From NCBI RefSeq assembly GCF_001449115.1, contig NZ_LAIJ01000009.1, positions 1,246,114 to 1,310,113 of the forward strand: a DNA stretch of 64,000 nucleotides. Reading direction: 5' to 3'. The stretch is from Occallatibacter gabretensis (GTDB taxonomy: Bacteria > Acidobacteriota > Terriglobia > Terriglobales > Acidobacteriaceae). The notes under the pieces are model-generated. The model did no database searches. It had not been told where the DNA came from and worked only from the letters and a program-made list of their open reading frames with translations. Both the position numbers and the translations under genes were made by a program. Below are positions 63,122-64,000 of the stretch, piece by piece; position 1 is the first letter of the stretch; every line of letters starts with the position of its first letter.

Positions 63122-64000
63122 CGACTGGGCCTACTGGTTCGAATCGGACTGCGTATCCAAACCGCTCTGCAACTCCAGTTGCCCAGCCCTCAAACTCAGG
63201 ACGCTTCCACTCGAAGCGATGGTCGCCATGCCGAAACTCGCCCGCTGGAAGAGTCTCAAAGACGGTGTTGTACTCCGCATTTGGAGTGGTCAGGACAACA
63301 TGCGTCGGTCGGGCAAACTCAAAGACGATGCGTTCAAAGGTGGCGAGACGGGACACATCCAGATGTTCGATTACCTCCACGATGGCGGCTGCTTCAAATC
63401 CATTCAGCCGCTCGTCACGGTAGGTCAGCGATCCTTGGATTAACTCGACGCGACTGCGCTGCCGATCTGGAAGCTCATCCAATCGCAGGCGCTCCTTCGC
63501 CGTCTCCAGAGAACGCCAGGACACATCCATGCCAAGGATGGTTTCGAACTGTTTCTCCGACAGAAGCAGTTTCAGCAACTTGCCTTCACCGCATCCGAGA
63601 TCAACAACGCGCTTCGCACCTGTCTCCCGTATGACCGACAGAACCGTCTGCAACCGCTGGTCGTGCAGGGAAGGTGCGCGTTCCCACGCAGGCGATTCAA
63701 GCGAAGGCAACTCGCCCGCTTCATCGGTCGGCATATCCTCTGCTAACAATCGGCTCAGTGCTTCTCGTGTGAGGCTCCGTTGGCGTTTTAGGTAGCGCGA
63801 GACGATGAGGTCTTTTTCGGGATGGCTGCCGAGCCATCCTTCACCACGCTTCAGCAGCTTCTCGATCTCGTCGCTGGCCACCCAGTAGTGCTTCTCATTG
63901 TCGAGGACAGGAATCAGGACATAGAGGTGTGTCAGCAAATCCTGCAGCCGAACAGTACCTGCGATGGTCAATGCGACATAGGGGGCCGCACCCCATTCAG
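63072..64000 (-). CDS. hen1: Hen1 RNA 3'-terminal 2'-O-methyltransferase (partial, N-terminus outside window)
   Basis: The frame stays open to the window edge (APYVALTIAGTVRLQDLLTH just inside it), so about 310 of the usual ~460 residues are seen. The N-terminal ligase-activating domain (LYVLIPVLDNEKHYWV) is partly present. The methyltransferase domain is complete: VVDLGCGEGKLLKLLL, the metal site VEVIEHLD, LTTPNAEYN and HRFEWKRPEFEGW. It marks the repaired RNA end with a 2'-O-methyl group, so the same ribotoxin cannot cut again. It is the first seen gene of the operon with two RlaP genes and pnkp. Confidence 0.93.
   Translation of the reverse strand, partial: EWGAAPYVALTIAGTVRLQDLLTHLYVLIPVLDNEKHYWVASDEIEKLLKRGEGWLGSHPEKDLIVSRYLKRQRSLTREALSRLLAEDMPTDEAGELPSLESPAWERAPSLHDQRLQTVLSVIRETGAKRVVDLGCGEGKLLKLLLSEKQFETILGMDVSWRSLETAKERLRLDELPDRQRSRVELIQGSLTYRDERLNGFEAAAIVEVIEHLDVSRLATFERIVFEFARPTHVVLTTPNAEYNTVFETLPAGEFRHGDHRFEWKRPEFEGWATGVAERFGYAVRFEPVGPVDAERGAPTQMAVFSIA

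Larger units (their letters stand above)
23435..64000. mobile_element. Probable tRNA-Ala-integrated genomic island (ICE/IME-like), right end outside window
   Basis: The left boundary is the tRNA 3' fragment. Because the fragment's acceptor end points to lower coordinates, the intact tRNA and the rest of the element should lie to the right. The contents agree: AbiE toxin-antitoxin, ArdC antirestriction, ParB pieces, IS481, MobF relaxase-helicase, small excisionase-like HTH proteins and many regulator/enzyme cargo pairs. No integrase, type IV secretion gene or second tRNA copy is seen in the window, so the extent is inferred. Confidence 0.55.

Overview
The window looks like the chromosome of a soil acidobacterium of the Acidobacteriaceae/Terriglobia type (Granulicella/Edaphobacter-like). 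The main reasons are an Oar-like TonB-dependent receptor with an N-terminal carboxypeptidase-regulatory domain, a TIGR02999-type ECF sigma factor beside a TPR-tailed Ser/Thr kinase, a sedolisin-family secreted protein with chitobiase-like C-terminal repeats, a winged-helix regulator of the type common in this group, and plasmid-type genes (ArdC, ParB, MobF) in a typical acidobacterial form. The genus is inference; no rRNA gene is present.

Region 1 (1-23.4 kb) is chromosomal. It holds an ECF sigma/Ser-Thr kinase pair, an S53 pseudoprotease with four perfect 246-bp tandem repeats, a secreted protein with a GLG1-like cysteine-rich domain, and a carbohydrate-utilisation locus. That locus has a GH3 glucosidase, a GH92 alpha-mannosidase and a beta-helix (pectate-lyase-like) protein in one minus-strand operon, a divergent winged-helix regulator, a TPR lipoprotein-like protein and a 1244-residue TonB-dependent receptor.

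Region 2 starts at 23435-23480, where only the 3' half of a tRNA-Ala(GGC) gene is present. This is the classic footprint of an integrated element. Everything to the right is read as a genomic island with its other end outside the window. It opens with an AbiEi/AbiEii type IV toxin-antitoxin pair under twin palindromes, then carries cargo (25.6-48.7 kb): regulators of the LysR, HxlR, AraC, PadR, TetR, XRE/MmyB and CGNR families, mostly beside or divergent from a small enzyme gene (carboxymuconolactone decarboxylase-like, muconolactone isomerase-like, SDR, quinone reductase, alpha/beta hydrolases), plus two CPBP membrane proteases. Inside it, 41766-43125 is a clean transposable unit (perfect 19-bp ends, 9-bp target duplication) that carries a methyltransferase gene beside a decayed transposase. 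A plasmid-type parB gene is broken into two pieces with a regulator/hydrolase pair lodged between them.

Region 3 (48.8-57.5 kb) is a plasmid/ICE backbone: the ParB N-terminus, a DUF6908-like protein, ArdC antirestriction protein, an IS481 element, a DUF1016/YhcG nuclease, an array of palindromic sites, a MobF relaxase-helicase flanked by two paralogous small HTH proteins, and oriT-like inverted repeats. Region 4 (57.5-64 kb) is an RNA-repair operon (Hen1, two RlaP-type nucleotidyltransferases, Pnkp) followed by a class II Fic AMPylase on the same strand. Hen1 runs off the window. The strongest candidates for unusual biology are this Hen1-RlaP-RlaP-Pnkp-Fic set on a mobile element and the passenger-carrying transposable unit.
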